Below are positions 1 through 8,622 of a stretch of DNA of 64,000 nucleotides, in pieces. The position numbers and the translations under genes are program-made. The notes below the pieces were generated by a model. That model was not told where the DNA came from, did no database searches, and was given only the letters and a program-made list of their open reading frames with translations. The stretch covers positions 1-64,000 of the forward strand of contig NZ_VYKL01000020.1 of the NCBI RefSeq assembly GCF_008710145.1. The letters run 5' to 3'. Source of the DNA: Niallia endozanthoxylica (lineage in GTDB: Bacteria; Bacillota; Bacilli; Bacillales; Cytobacillaceae). Position 1 is the first letter of the stretch, and each line of letters starts with the position of its first letter.

Positions 1-1387
1 GCTGTTCCATCATTGGCATTTGGCCCGGCATCATCGGCATCTGCTGCCCCATCATTGGCATTTGCGCTCCCGTATCTGGATAACCAGACTCTTCTGATAC
101 ACCCTGTACCTGCGGGAGCGGCTGCTGTTCATATGACGGCATTTCTTCACCGCCTATTACAGGCGAAAACATTGGCGGCATAAAAGGTGATGACTCTTCA
201 TACATATTAGGACCTTCCTGCACCCCGGCTACCATTCCAGGCTGATGTGGAAGCTGCGCCTCCGGCATAAATGCCCCTTGTACCTGCGGGTAAGGTTGAT
301 GTCCATGCATCGGCGGATATGGCATGTTCATTCCCATTCCCGGAGGACATGGCATCGGCGGAGCCGGCATTTGTGCTCCCTGCACCTGTGGAAATGGCAT
401 CTGCGCCTCTGGCATATAAGCTCCCTGTACTTGCGGGAATGGCATTTGTGCCCCCTGTACCTGCGGATAAGGCATTGGCTGACCTGGATAACAAGGATCA
501 AAACATGGATTGAAATAATTTGGCATATATGGATACATTGGCTGGTATTGACCTCCTACATACTGATTGATTGGTGGTTCCATCATTGGTGACTCATCTA
601 TCGGACTTTCTTGAACAGGTACTTCAGGCAGAACATTTATTGGCTTCGGCGGTAATTGTGGTAAAGGCTTTTGCTGCTCATGAACATTGATATTTGCCAT
701 ATTCATCATAAAGTGATTATTCATATCCGCCTCAGAGATTGGCAGCGGCATTTTAGGCAGATACGGCTTTTTCGGTTGCTCGATTGGCTTTGCCTTTGGA
801 ACCTCTTTTACCGGCTCGATTGGCTTTGTCTTTGGAACTTCTTTTATCGGCTCAATTGGCTTTGCCTTTGGAACTTCTTTTACTGGCTCAATTGGCTTTG
901 CCTTTGGAACTTCTTTTACCGGCTCAATTGGCTTTGCCTTTGGAACTTCTTTTACTGGCTCAATTGGCTTTGCCTTTGGAACTTCTTTCGGAACAGGCTT
1001 CGGGACCTCTATTGGTTTGGCCTTTTGCACTGGTTTCGGTGCTTCAACAGGTTTTGGTTTTGGAGGCTCTGGCACTTGAGCTATTGGCTCTTCAATTGGC
1101 TGTGGCATCTCCTTTGGCTTCTCTTTTATCATCTCTTTTATCATAGGAGCCTCTTGCTTTGGCATTTCTTTTTTAGGACCCATATTAATTTTTGTCCCTT
1201 GTACTCCGGTAGGAGCCTCTTTCTTTATATTGCCTCCTGATGTTGGGACTTTTATTTTCATACCGGGCATAATCATATCGGGGTTGCTAAGCTGTGAATT
1301 CATCTTTTTCAGCTCTTCGAAATTTACGCCGTACTTCTTGGCTATTTTCCAAAGAGTATCCCCTTTTTGTACGATATGGATTTTCAC
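1..1387 (-). CDS. safA: SafA, spore coat assembly protein (3' end beyond window)
   Basis: This is the morphogenetic coat protein that helps place the inner coat at the cortex/coat boundary. The frame starts at a GTG (1385-1387) with a GGGAGG ribosome site upstream; an in-frame ATG 21 bases further up is less well placed. Residues 1-50 form a LysM domain (MKIHIVQKGDTLWKIAKKYG, ending GMKIKVP). Next is a Lys/Pro/Glu-rich linker with about six copies of a 12-residue unit (PKAKPIEPVKEV). The long tail is rich in Pro, Met, Gln and Tyr and repeats the motif PQVQGA. About 462 codons are visible and no stop is reached at the left edge. SafA follows nadA, as in B. subtilis. The start and LysM sequence closely match the family, so the call is firm. 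Confidence 0.93.
   Translation of the reverse strand, partial: MKIHIVQKGDTLWKIAKKYGVNFEELKKMNSQLSNPDMIMPGMKIKVPTSGGNIKKEAPTGVQGTKINMGPKKEMPKQEAPMIKEMIKEKPKEMPQPIEEPIAQVPEPPKPKPVEAPKPVQKAKPIEVPKPVPKEVPKAKPIEPVKEVPKAKPIEPVKEVPKAKPIEPVKEVPKAKPIEPIKEVPKTKPIEPVKEVPKAKPIEQPKKPYLPKMPLPISEADMNNHFMMNMANINVHEQQKPLPQLPPKPINVLPEVPVQESPIDESPMMEPPINQYVGGQYQPMYPYMPNYFNPCFDPCYPGQPMPYPQVQGAQMPFPQVQGAYMPEAQMPFPQVQGAQMPAPPMPCPPGMGMNMPYPPMHGHQPYPQVQGAFMPEAQLPHQPGMVAGVQEGPNMYEESSPFMPPMFSPVIGGEEMPSYEQQPLPQVQGVSEESGYPDTGAQMPMMGQQMPMMPGQMPMMEQ
781..991 (-). repeat. 36-bp tandem repeat inside safA
   Basis: About 5.9 direct copies of a 36-bp unit encode the Pro/Lys/Glu repeat of SafA. Units start at 781, 817, 853, 889, 925 and 961. 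The middle copies are almost identical, differing mainly at one C/T position, which suggests recent slippage and possible length variation between strains. Confidence 0.95.
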
Positions 1388-1442
1388 TCTGATTTCCCTC
1401 CCATGCATAAGTCCTTTCATTCTATGTTGAATTGGGCAAATT

Positions 1443-1695
1443 GTTATCAAATTCGCCCGCCGAATTTGCGCCCGGATTTTTATCGAGCTTCAAAACGCCA
1501 CATCCTGTGGCTTCGCCCGGCTAGGACGTCCTAGCCGTCGTCGAGCTCGCTCGATAAATTACCTTTAAAAAATCCGAGGCATCCACCGGAGGCTTAACTT
1601 CATTCAGCTGGGATTTAACCCGTCTGAATTGGAGAGATTATTTGCATTCATCCTTGAACTTTAAAGATAGAGAACTTCTGCTGATTGAAGTTAGT
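1443..1695 (-). repeat. Structured intergenic repeat, family A, copy 1
   Basis: First of four similar elements (others at 17264, 19118 and 61593). It lies between nadA and safA. Shared blocks are an end palindrome (AAATTCG...CGAATTT), an inverted repeat whose arms are TTTATCGAGC and GCTCGATAAA, the conserved block CCGGAGGCTTAACTTCATTC, and a closing arm related to GCTGAATGAAGTTAAG. In this copy the loop of the TCGAGC stem carries about 60 extra bases, including the palindrome CGGCTAGGACGTCCTAGCCG. It occupies most of the 418-base nadA-safA gap; I see no gene in it. Confidence 0.85.
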
Positions 1696-1746
1696 CTTCA
1701 TAAAAACTTATGCTATTTTTTGAATAAATATGATTAAGCAAAAAAA

Positions 1747-1795
1747 GTGTCAGGCACCTTAAAAAGACATCTGTCTTTTCAAGGTGCCTGACACC
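1747..1795 (-). terminator. Terminator after nadA made of a GTGTCAGGCACC palindrome
   Basis: Long inverted repeat with outer arms GTGTCAGGCACCTT and AAGGTGCCTGACAC and inner arms around AAAGACA/TGTCTTT. Read on the minus strand it starts 11 bases after the nadA stop and is followed by seven T residues, so it should terminate nadBCA. Related palindromes occur at 45254-45303 and 48132-48144. Confidence 0.8.
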
Positions 1796-1805
1796 ATGTA
1801 CATTC

Positions 1806-2903
1806 TTATTTTTGCAGCATTCTATCAAGTGCTAGTTTTGCTTTTACTGCTACTTCTTCATCTACTTTAATAATATTTCTAGACTCACCCTTTTCGATTG
1901 ATTCTAGTGACCAAGCAAGATGAGGAAGATCAATACGATTCATTGTTAAACAGGAACACATATATGGGTTTAATGAAACAATATGCTTATCTGGGTGCTG
2001 TTGAATAATCCTGTTCACCAAGTTCTGCTCTGTACCGATTGCCCAAGATGAACCCGATTCAGCTTGATTAATTGCTTCGATAATATAATTGGTTGAACCA
2101 GCCATGTCACTAAGAGCAACGACTTCACGAGAGCATTCTGGATGCACAATAATTTTCATTTCCGGGTGTTGTTTACGAACATTTTCAACGTTTGCAACAG
2201 TGAAATTTTCATGAACAGAGCAATGCCCCTTCCATAAAATCACTTTCACGTTTTCAATTGCCCCTTCATATTCAAGTCTATTCTCCTGTGGATTCCACAC
2301 AGCCATTTCTTCTAATGGTACACCTAGATTGTAGGCTGTATTTCGACCTAAATGCTGATCAGGCAGGAATAAAATTCTCTCTTTTTGCTCAAATGCCCAG
2401 GCAACCATTTTTTCCGCATTAGAGGAAGTAACCGTTGCCCCGCCATGTTCACCGACAAATGCTTTGATGGCTGCCGTTGAGTTTACATATGTTAATGGAA
2501 GAATGGTGTCTCCAAAAGTATCCATTAATACTTCCCAAGCTCTTTCTGTTTGGTAAATATCCGCCATATCTGCCATTGAACAGCCTGCACGCATATCCGG
2601 TAAGTATACCTTTTGCTCGGATGTTGTTAAAATATCAGCTGTTTCTGCCATGAAATGAACACCACAGAATGCGATAAATTCAGCATCCCGATTCTCTGCA
2701 GACAGCTGTGCAAGCACTAGGGAATCTCCTGTTGCATCTGCAAATTGAATAACCTCATCCTTTTGGTAATGATGCCCTGGAATAAACAAACGATTTCCTA
2801 ACCTTGCTTTTACTTCTCTAACACGATTTTCTAACTCCTCTGCAGACATTTGTTTGTACATGTCTGGTAGCATCGTTCTATTTAATGTTTCTAAAATTGT
2901 CAT
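1806..2903 (-). CDS. nadA: Quinolinate synthase NadA
   Basis: 365 residues. It condenses iminoaspartate with dihydroxyacetone phosphate to quinolinate using a [4Fe-4S] cluster, the second step of de novo NAD synthesis. Cys108, Cys228 and Cys318 sit where the three cluster ligands lie in the B. subtilis-type enzyme (offset by two residues), and family blocks such as [11 protein letters not shown] and DQHLGRNTA are present. It is the last gene of nadB-nadC-nadA and is followed by a strong hairpin. Cluster supply probably depends on the cysteine desulfurase NadS encoded divergently at 5564. Confidence 0.97.
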   Translation of the reverse strand: MTILETLNRTMLPDMYKQMSAEELENRVREVKARLGNRLFIPGHHYQKDEVIQFADATGDSLVLAQLSAENRDAEFIAFCGVHFMAETADILTTSEQKVYLPDMRAGCSMADMADIYQTERAWEVLMDTFGDTILPLTYVNSTAAIKAFVGEHGGATVTSSNAEKMVAWAFEQKERILFLPDQHLGRNTAYNLGVPLEEMAVWNPQENRLEYEGAIENVKVILWKGHCSVHENFTVANVENVRKQHPEMKIIVHPECSREVVALSDMAGSTNYIIEAINQAESGSSWAIGTEQNLVNRIIQQHPDKHIVSLNPYMCSCLTMNRIDLPHLAWSLESIEKGESRNIIKVDEEVAVKAKLALDRMLQK

Positions 2904-2962
2904 ATCCCCACACCCTTTAATTTTAATAGTAATTCTAATAATCTGCCTAGCAAACTAGTATT

Positions 2963-3799
2963 CTAACCGATTTTAACCTTTACACTGATATCAAGAGCTT
3001 TTACTGTATGCGTCAAAGCTCCAAGAGAAATGACGTCTACTCCTGTATCACTGTAATCAGCCAGATTATCCAAAGTAATCCCGCCAGAGGCTTCTGTTCG
3101 AATTTCGTCTGGCACCATTCCAATCCAGTCTTTAATTTCCTCAGGAGTACGATTATCAAACATAATAACATCCGCTTTTGCTGCGACTGCTTCCATTACT
3201 TGTTCTTTTGTTTCTACTTCTACTTCTATTTTCACCATATGTCCCACTTGGGAACGTGCCTTTTCAACAGCCTTTGTAATGGATCCGGCAAAAGAAATAT
3301 GATTGTCCTTAATCATAACGGCATCGTACAAACCGTATCGATGATTTGCCCCGCCGCCGCATCGCACCGCATGTTTTTCAAGCATTCGAAGTCCAGGCGT
3401 TGTTTTTCTTGTATCTGCAACTTTCGTATGCTGACTGTTTAATAGATTGACAGCTTCATTCGTTTGCGTAGCAATGCCGCTCATTCTTTGCACAAGATTC
3501 AGAACGACCCGCTCTCCTTGAAGTAAGCTTGCTACCTTTCCTTTTACACTTGCAAAAGTCTGTCCTTTTTCGATTCTGTCGCCTTCTCTTACTTTAAGAT
3601 TTATTTCACAATTTGGGTCTAATAAAGGAAAGCCTGTACGGATGACATCCTCCCCGCAAAAAATGCCATTTGCCTTTGCGATAAAAACAATTTCTCCCAT
3701 TTCCTCTTCACCGAAAATCGATTCACTTGATAAATCCCGCTCGCCAATATCCTCAATAAAAAATTGTTCAAGTTGTAAGCGCAATTTCAGTTTGTTCAA
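2963..3799 (-). CDS. nadC: Nicotinate-nucleotide pyrophosphorylase NadC
   Basis: Converts quinolinate and PRPP to nicotinate mononucleotide, CO2 and pyrophosphate. The open frame runs further upstream, but homology begins at MNKLKLRLQLEQFFIEDIG, which starts at a TTG (3797-3799) preceded by AGGGTGG. I therefore choose that start, giving 278 residues, normal for NadC. The start lies inside the last codons of nadB (32-base overlap), suggesting translational coupling. Active-site segments visible are TRKTTPGLR, HRYGLYDAVMIKDNH and EVEVET. Confidence 0.94.
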   Translation of the reverse strand: MNKLKLRLQLEQFFIEDIGERDLSSESIFGEEEMGEIVFIAKANGIFCGEDVIRTGFPLLDPNCEINLKVREGDRIEKGQTFASVKGKVASLLQGERVVLNLVQRMSGIATQTNEAVNLLNSQHTKVADTRKTTPGLRMLEKHAVRCGGGANHRYGLYDAVMIKDNHISFAGSITKAVEKARSQVGHMVKIEVEVETKEQVMEAVAAKADVIMFDNRTPEEIKDWIGMVPDEIRTEASGGITLDNLADYSDTGVDVISLGALTHTVKALDISVKVKIG

Positions 3800-5342
3800 T
3801 GCGACCACCCTTTTTATGTTGAATAATTTGTGTTTGTTCCCATGATTTATCCTCATTTGGATAATCTGTGCGAAGATGCCCCCCACGACTTTCTGTTCTT
3901 GCCATCGCCGCTTTCGTTACTAACCAAGAACTAATCAGCATAAATACTTTATTTAATTCCTCTACTGATAATTGATCTAAATCAGCCTCAAGCCACTGAT
4001 TAATCGCAAACCCTTCAAGATAGTCCAACTGTTTTTTTAAATTACTTCCAGATCTCATAATGCCTGTTCGTTCCATCATACTATTTTTCAGCCTTGTTAT
4101 ATCAGGTAATAGACTGCGGGAAGGCGTAATCCTTTCATTCGTTCTTTTTCGGATTAACTTCTTTCCTTCAACCTTTGATTGATTAATATAATCAGCTAGC
4201 CGTTTTCCAAAAAATAATCCTTCCAGCAAAGAATTGCTCGCAAGCCGATTTGCCCCATGTACTCCTGTACATGCTGCCTCACCGACAGCGTATAGATTGG
4301 GAATAGTGGTTTGCCCATTTAAATCTGTAACAATACCGCCCATTAAAAAGTGGCATCCTGGCACGACAGGAATTTTTCCACTTTTCACATCAATCCCGTT
4401 CTCCTTACAAATGGAAGCAACCGTTGGAAAATGGTCTTCAAAATCTTCAATCTGCGAAATATCCAAATAAACAGTATGCCCTTTTTTCATCCAATCAAAA
4501 ATCGTTTGTGAAACGACATGTCTTGGAGCTAAATCTTTATACGGATGAACACCTTCCATAATGTAAGTGCCATCCTCTGCAACAAGCCTTGCACCTTCAC
4601 CTCTTACCGCTTCTGATACAAGCCCGGCACCCTTTCCGTCCGCATGTAAAAGAGTTGGATGAAATTGAACAAATTCCATGTCCGCAAGTTCAGCACCTGC
4701 ACGATAAGCTAAGGCCAGCCCATCTCCAGTCACCGTCTGCGCATTGGATGTAAAGCTATATATCTGTCCCAGGCCGCCTGTCGCAATAACCGTATGATCA
4801 GCAAACACTTGAATAGTCCGGCCACTCGAATCCTTTGCCTTTACTCCGATACATCTATCATCACTAATCAATAATTCATAGACTGTCATATTTTCAATAA
4901 CATTTATATGATTAATTTGCTGGTATAAAAAATCAACAACTGTTTTTCCTGTTGCATCTCCTCCGCCATGAATAATCCTTTTTTCGCTGTGTGCACCTTC
5001 AAGCCCCAGCTTAAGGCGGCCTGTTGCAGCATCACGATCAAAAGAACATCCCTCAGAAAGAAGTTCATTTATTAATTCAGGAGCTTCCTTTGTCATTAAC
5101 GAAACAACTTCATGATTGTTATGGAAACGTCCTGCTTCTAATGTATCTTGATAATGTTTAAATGGATTGTCTTGTTCCGATAATGCAACAGCAATTCCTC
5201 CTTGGGCTAGATAAGAATTACTGGTTGTTACTTTAGTTTTTGTGATAATAATCACATGCAGGTCACTGCTAAGCTTTTTAGCTAATTGTAAAGCTGCTAT
5301 CCCGCTTCCAATAATAATTACATTTGCTTGCATATCCCTCAT
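3768..5342 (-). CDS. nadB: L-aspartate oxidase NadB
   Basis: 524 residues. This FAD flavoprotein oxidises aspartate to iminoaspartate, the first step of de novo NAD synthesis. The N-terminus has the dinucleotide-binding motif GSGIAAL. Internal family segments include NSYLAQGGIAVAL, HGGGDATGK, the substrate loop EFVQFHPT and GLFFGKRLADY. Two candidate ATGs (5342 and 5333) lie close together and neither has ideal spacing to a purine-rich site; the upstream one is given. It is the promoter-proximal gene of nadBCA, with a likely NiaR operator just upstream. Confidence 0.95.
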   Translation of the reverse strand: MRDMQANVIIIGSGIAALQLAKKLSSDLHVIIITKTKVTTSNSYLAQGGIAVALSEQDNPFKHYQDTLEAGRFHNNHEVVSLMTKEAPELINELLSEGCSFDRDAATGRLKLGLEGAHSEKRIIHGGGDATGKTVVDFLYQQINHINVIENMTVYELLISDDRCIGVKAKDSSGRTIQVFADHTVIATGGLGQIYSFTSNAQTVTGDGLALAYRAGAELADMEFVQFHPTLLHADGKGAGLVSEAVRGEGARLVAEDGTYIMEGVHPYKDLAPRHVVSQTIFDWMKKGHTVYLDISQIEDFEDHFPTVASICKENGIDVKSGKIPVVPGCHFLMGGIVTDLNGQTTIPNLYAVGEAACTGVHGANRLASNSLLEGLFFGKRLADYINQSKVEGKKLIRKRTNERITPSRSLLPDITRLKNSMMERTGIMRSGSNLKKQLDYLEGFAINQWLEADLDQLSVEELNKVFMLISSWLVTKAAMARTESRGGHLRTDYPNEDKSWEQTQIIQHKKGGRIEQTEIALTT

Positions 5343-5372
5343 CTGCCCTTCATCTGCTCTTTATAAGTTAAC

Positions 5373-5387
5373 AGGTGTCTTGACACA
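5373..5387. promoter_or_regulatory. Probable NiaR operator between nadB and nadS
   Basis: The palindrome GTGTCTTGACAC (5375-5386) sits in the 221-base gap between the divergent NAD genes. It overlaps the -35 element of the nadS promoter and lies downstream of the likely nadB start region, so binding could repress both. NiaR of Bacillus recognises a GTGTC-GACAC type palindrome (family knowledge). The sequence is direct; the regulator assignment is inferred from the niaR gene 1.3 kb away. Confidence 0.65.
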
Positions 5388-5409
5388 TATATTTACATAG
5401 ATTTAAACT
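5380..5409 (+). promoter_or_regulatory. Promoter of nadS-niaR
   Basis: A consensus -35 (TTGACA, 5380-5385), an 18-base spacer and a -10-like TAAACT. The -35 hexamer is half of the GTGTCTTGACAC palindrome, an arrangement fitting repression by steric block. Confidence 0.5.
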
Positions 5410-5563
5410 AATGACAAGCATTTTTTATGAAATTCCAACAGATTACTTTATTTTCTATGAATTTTTTCTTTTATGCTTAATGGTTTAATAGATTTAATCT
5501 TTTTTTGTGAATTTATGATCATTTATTCTTTTATTTTAAAATATAGAAAGTTGGTGAATAGTA

Positions 5564-6697
5564 ATGAAATATTTTGATTACGCAGCAACCACACCTTTGG
5601 ATTCGGAGGCAGCCAAAATATATGTTCAGGCAGCTACTGAATATTATGGCAACACGGGAAGTCTGCACGATATAGGAAGTACAGCAAAAGATATTCTTGA
5701 AAATTGTCGGCAAGAATTTGCCCAACTGCTTGGAGTTGCGAAGGACGGCGTTTATTTTACTAGCGGAGGATCTGAAAGCAATTATTTAGGAATACAAGCT
5801 CTTCTTTCAGCTAAGAAAAAAAAGGGCTCACATATTATTTCCAGCCTGGCTGAGCATTCTTCTATTCGCAGTACATTGGATGCACTGTCATTACAGGGAT
5901 ATGAGATTACCCTCCTGCCATTTACTGAGAATGGACAAATTGATTTCGAAGAGTTGAAAAAATCAACCCGTGATGACACCGTTTTAATAGCCATTCAGCA
6001 TGGAAATTCAGAAATCGGCTCCCTGCAGCCTGTAGAGGAAATCGGCAAATGGTGTCAGGAGCAGCAAATATTATTTCATAGCGACTGTGTTCATACATTT
6101 GGGAAAATAAATTTGAAAAAGATAACAAAATGGGTCGATAGCTTATCAATCTCATCACATAAATTTTATGGTCCAAAAGGAATTGGCGTTGGTTATATAA
6201 ACCCTAAGCTTGCATGGAAGCCGCATTACCCGGGAACGACTCATGAAAAAGGCTTTAGGCCTGGCACAGTAAATGTTCCTGCCATTGCTGCCATGGCCGT
6301 TGCTGCTCAAAAAAGTATAGAAAAACAAGATGAGTGGTTTACAAATATAAAAAAACTTCGTCAGATGCTATTATCTATTTTACTTGAAGCCCGCAATCAC
6401 ATAACTATTTACGAAAATACCCAAGAGCACCAACTGCCCCACACTCTTGGAATGCGCTTGAACGGATTAGAGGGACAATGGGTGATGCTTGAATGTAATA
6501 GACTAGGCTTCGCCATTTCAACAGGCAGCGCCTGCTCTACAGGCCTTACTTCAGCATCAAAAACAATGAAAGCCATGAATATACCAGAGAAAATCGGCAA
6601 GGAATTCATCCGCATCTCCTTTGGGCAACATACAACTGAACAGGATGTTAAAGAGCTGGGCGAAACGCTGCTAAGAATTATCCACGATAAGCAATAA
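5564..6697 (+). CDS. nadS: Cysteine desulfurase NadS (NifS/IscS family)
   Basis: 377 residues; class V PLP-dependent aminotransferase fold. It supplies sulfur from cysteine for Fe-S assembly, in this context probably for NadA. The PLP lysine is in SSHKFYGPKGIG and the mobile-loop cysteine in STGSACSTG. In B. subtilis the orthologous gene (nifS/nadS) also diverges from nadB and precedes the NAD repressor. Expression is probably niacin-repressed through the shared operator. The upstream SD (GGTG) is weak. Confidence 0.92.
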   Translation: MKYFDYAATTPLDSEAAKIYVQAATEYYGNTGSLHDIGSTAKDILENCRQEFAQLLGVAKDGVYFTSGGSESNYLGIQALLSAKKKKGSHIISSLAEHSSIRSTLDALSLQGYEITLLPFTENGQIDFEELKKSTRDDTVLIAIQHGNSEIGSLQPVEEIGKWCQEQQILFHSDCVHTFGKINLKKITKWVDSLSISSHKFYGPKGIGVGYINPKLAWKPHYPGTTHEKGFRPGTVNVPAIAAMAVAAQKSIEKQDEWFTNIKKLRQMLLSILLEARNHITIYENTQEHQLPHTLGMRLNGLEGQWVMLECNRLGFAISTGSACSTGLTSASKTMKAMNIPEKIGKEFIRISFGQHTTEQDVKELGETLLRIIHDKQ

Positions 6698-6711
6698 GGG
6701 GGAACAGAAGA

Positions 6712-7257
6712 ATGAAAGAACAGAAAAAGGTCTTCGGAGAGGAAAGACGAACACTGCTGCTAGCCCTCTTAAAAGAAACGAATGAACCCATGACAGGCAG
6801 CGAATTAGCAGCAAAAACAAATGTAAGCAGGCAGGTCATTGTAGGTGATATTTCGTTATTAAAGGCAAAAAACGAGCCAATTATCGCCACAAGCCAAGGG
6901 TACCTCTATTTAAAAAGCAATTCCCCTGTTTCGATGTATGAGCGGACCATTGCCTGTAGCCATCCATCCGAGCGAACAGAGGAAGAATTAAATATATGTG
7001 TAGACCATGGTGTAACCGTAAAAGATGTCAAGATTGAACATCCTGTATATGGCGATTTAACCGCTTCTATATTAGTTTCAAACCGGAAGGAAGTAAAACA
7101 GTTTATCAAAAAAATAAAATCTACCCAGTCATCCTATTTGTTGGAGCTTACAAACGGAATCCACCTTCATACCATTTGTGCTCCATCAGAAAAGTCATTG
7201 GATGATGCAATAGAGGCTTTAAGAGAAGCACGCTTTCTAATTGATTCAACCGTTTGA
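6712..7257 (+). CDS. niaR: NiaR (YrxA), niacin-responsive repressor
   Basis: 181 residues. The N-terminal helix-turn-helix region spans about residues 5-60, with segment SGSELAAKTNVSRQVIVGDI. The C-terminal 3H domain is named for three conserved histidines, seen in the segments IEHPVYGDL and NGIHLHTIC. It binds nicotinate-type ligands and represses nadBCA and nadS. It follows nadS by 14 bases with a GGGGG ribosome site, so the two are co-transcribed and it probably represses its own operon. Confidence 0.92.
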   Translation: MKEQKKVFGEERRTLLLALLKETNEPMTGSELAAKTNVSRQVIVGDISLLKAKNEPIIATSQGYLYLKSNSPVSMYERTIACSHPSERTEEELNICVDHGVTVKDVKIEHPVYGDLTASILVSNRKEVKQFIKKIKSTQSSYLLELTNGIHLHTICAPSEKSLDDAIEALREARFLIDSTV

Positions 7258-7278
7258 AGCAAAAGCAGAGCGCAGACT

Positions 7279-7317
7279 AGAAAGAGTCAGACACATCTAG
7301 CTTGTCTGACTCTTTCT
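7279..7317. terminator. Bidirectional terminator between niaR and pheA
   Basis: A perfect 15-bp stem (arms starting AGAAAGAGTCAGACA) with a 9-base loop separates the convergent genes niaR (+) and pheA (-). T-rich tracts follow on the plus strand. Confidence 0.88.
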
Positions 7318-7319
7318 TT

Positions 7320-8171
7320 TTACTTTTTTAATTGATAGTATGGGTAACTGCCTAATACCTTTACATGACAGTTGAGAGCCTCTATTTCGGCAATGGCACC
7401 AGGAATTAATACGTCATCAAGAGCTGTATCTAAATCAACGATGAAAAAGTAATTTCCCAGACCTGTTTTTGTTGGTCTTGATTCAATTTTAATTAAATTC
7501 AATTTTCTCCAGGCAAACGCGGATAATACTTGATGAAGCGCCCCTGAGTGGTCTGCTGGCAGCGTAACCATTAAGGTTGTTTTATAGCCGACATAGTCTG
7601 GTTTAATCGGCAGATTAAATGGCTGCTTTGATAAGAAAATAAAACGGGTATGATTATAGGCAAAATCATGAATATCATATTTCGCAATCGCAAGACCATA
7701 TTCCTTAGCGGCTAATTCATTCGCTATTGCCCCAATTGGCTGATCAGGGTGTTCGGCCACATATTGAGCAGCACCTGCTGTTGATGTAAAGCCTTCCGCT
7801 CTCACACCATTTAACTCCTGATGTAAAAACTTATGGCATTGAGCAATGGCATGCGTATGACTATAAATCTTCTTTAATTCTTTCCAGTTATTAAGCTGAT
7901 CAGGGTGCACCATTAAATGCTGACGTATCGGTGCTGAAAGTTCCCCTCTAATCGGTAAATCCACTTCATGAATTAAATAATCAAGCGTAATGTTAACGGA
8001 GCCTTCCAAAGCATTTTCAAGCGGAACAACCGCGATATCTATTTCTTCATTCACAACTGCTTCAATGCAATCAGGAATGGTTGTATAGGCAACGGATGGA
8101 TATTCCGGAAACATTTCGCGTACGGCCAAATCTGTAAATGTTGCTTTAGGACCTAAATAACCTGTTTTCAA
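7320..8171 (-). CDS. pheA: Prephenate dehydratase PheA
   Basis: 283 residues. Converts prephenate to phenylpyruvate in phenylalanine synthesis. The catalytic domain begins MKTGYLGPKATFTDLAV and contains the conserved VPLENALEGSVN and the Thr-rich FTSTAGAAQYV. An ACT regulatory domain follows (about residues 200-278), including the ESRPTK motif that binds phenylalanine. It is a monofunctional enzyme of normal length. The upstream neighbour pheB is separated by repeats. Confidence 0.96.
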   Translation of the reverse strand: MKTGYLGPKATFTDLAVREMFPEYPSVAYTTIPDCIEAVVNEEIDIAVVPLENALEGSVNITLDYLIHEVDLPIRGELSAPIRQHLMVHPDQLNNWKELKKIYSHTHAIAQCHKFLHQELNGVRAEGFTSTAGAAQYVAEHPDQPIGAIANELAAKEYGLAIAKYDIHDFAYNHTRFIFLSKQPFNLPIKPDYVGYKTTLMVTLPADHSGALHQVLSAFAWRKLNLIKIESRPTKTGLGNYFFIVDLDTALDDVLIPGAIAEIEALNCHVKVLGSYPYYQLKK

Positions 8172-8237
8172 TTTATTATTCTCCCTATTTAGTATTTTAC
8201 AAATACTTTACCACTTAAAAAAATAAATGTACATAGA

Positions 8238-8385
8238 AAAGCGGAAGCGCCTTGCTCAGCTCCGACAAGCATAAGTTAAGCCGGCATGAAGGTCGTTCTT
8301 TAACCTTCTTGACGGATTGGCTTATGACCTCGAGGGGCTAGGCGCTGGAGCTAGACACCTAAAAGCGGAAGCGCCTTGCTCAGAA
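8238..8385. repeat. Intergenic repeat, family B, copy 1 plus truncated second copy
   Basis: It begins AAAGCGGAAGCGCCTTG and ends GGCGCTGGAGCTAGACACC (8238-8359). A second beginning of the same element follows at 8361-8385 and breaks off. The centre contains the inverted pair CATAAG/CTTATG. The ends, but not the centre, recur at 26294-26506. It lies in the 427-base pheB-pheA gap, which holds no gene I can see. Confidence 0.8.
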
Positions 8386-8400
8386 TCTGAACACTAAAAC

Positions 8401-8539
8401 ATTTTATAAAAATATTATATTTTTATAAAATAAGCTTTGTTTATTAACATTATTGATTCCTAACCATACAGCAACCTTTCAGCACAGCTGAAAGGCGTGA
8501 GAAATGAACATTTCTCACGGATGAGTCAAAAATCTGACT
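8401..8539. repeat. Cluster of four consecutive inverted repeats
   Basis: Four hairpin-forming sequences follow one another. A 13-bp AT-only perfect stem lies at 8401-8431. CCTTTCAGC/GCTGAAAGG lies at 8475-8495. CGTGAGAAAT/ATTTCTCACG lies directly after it at 8496-8519. A short AGTCA/TGACT pair lies at 8524-8539. No open reading frame covers them. They could form a small structured RNA or be the remains of a mobile element. Confidence 0.7.
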
Positions 8540-8573
8540 GATCAACATGATTCATTAACATAGCTATCAAATA

Positions 8574-8622
8574 AAAAAGTGCTGTTTCAAGCGCGTTTCT
8601 ACGCACCCGAACCCAGCACCTC
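8574..8622 (-). terminator. Terminator at the end of pheB
   Basis: On the minus strand the arms GTGCTG and CAGCAC, with an inner GTGCGT/ACGCGC stem, are followed by six T residues. The pheB TAG stop lies inside the stem-loop. Confidence 0.7.

Noticed and set aside
207-1240. Several open frames on both strands in the first 1.2 kb with repetitive translations
   Set aside because: They are shadows of the safA repeats in other frames; the real frame is the GTG-started SafA on the minus strand.
3800-3886. Longer NadC start inside nadB
   Set aside because: Homology and ribosome site favour the TTG at 3797-3799.
8238-8385. CRISPR-like repeat arrangement
   Set aside because: Only one and a partial copy, no regular spacers and no cas genes.
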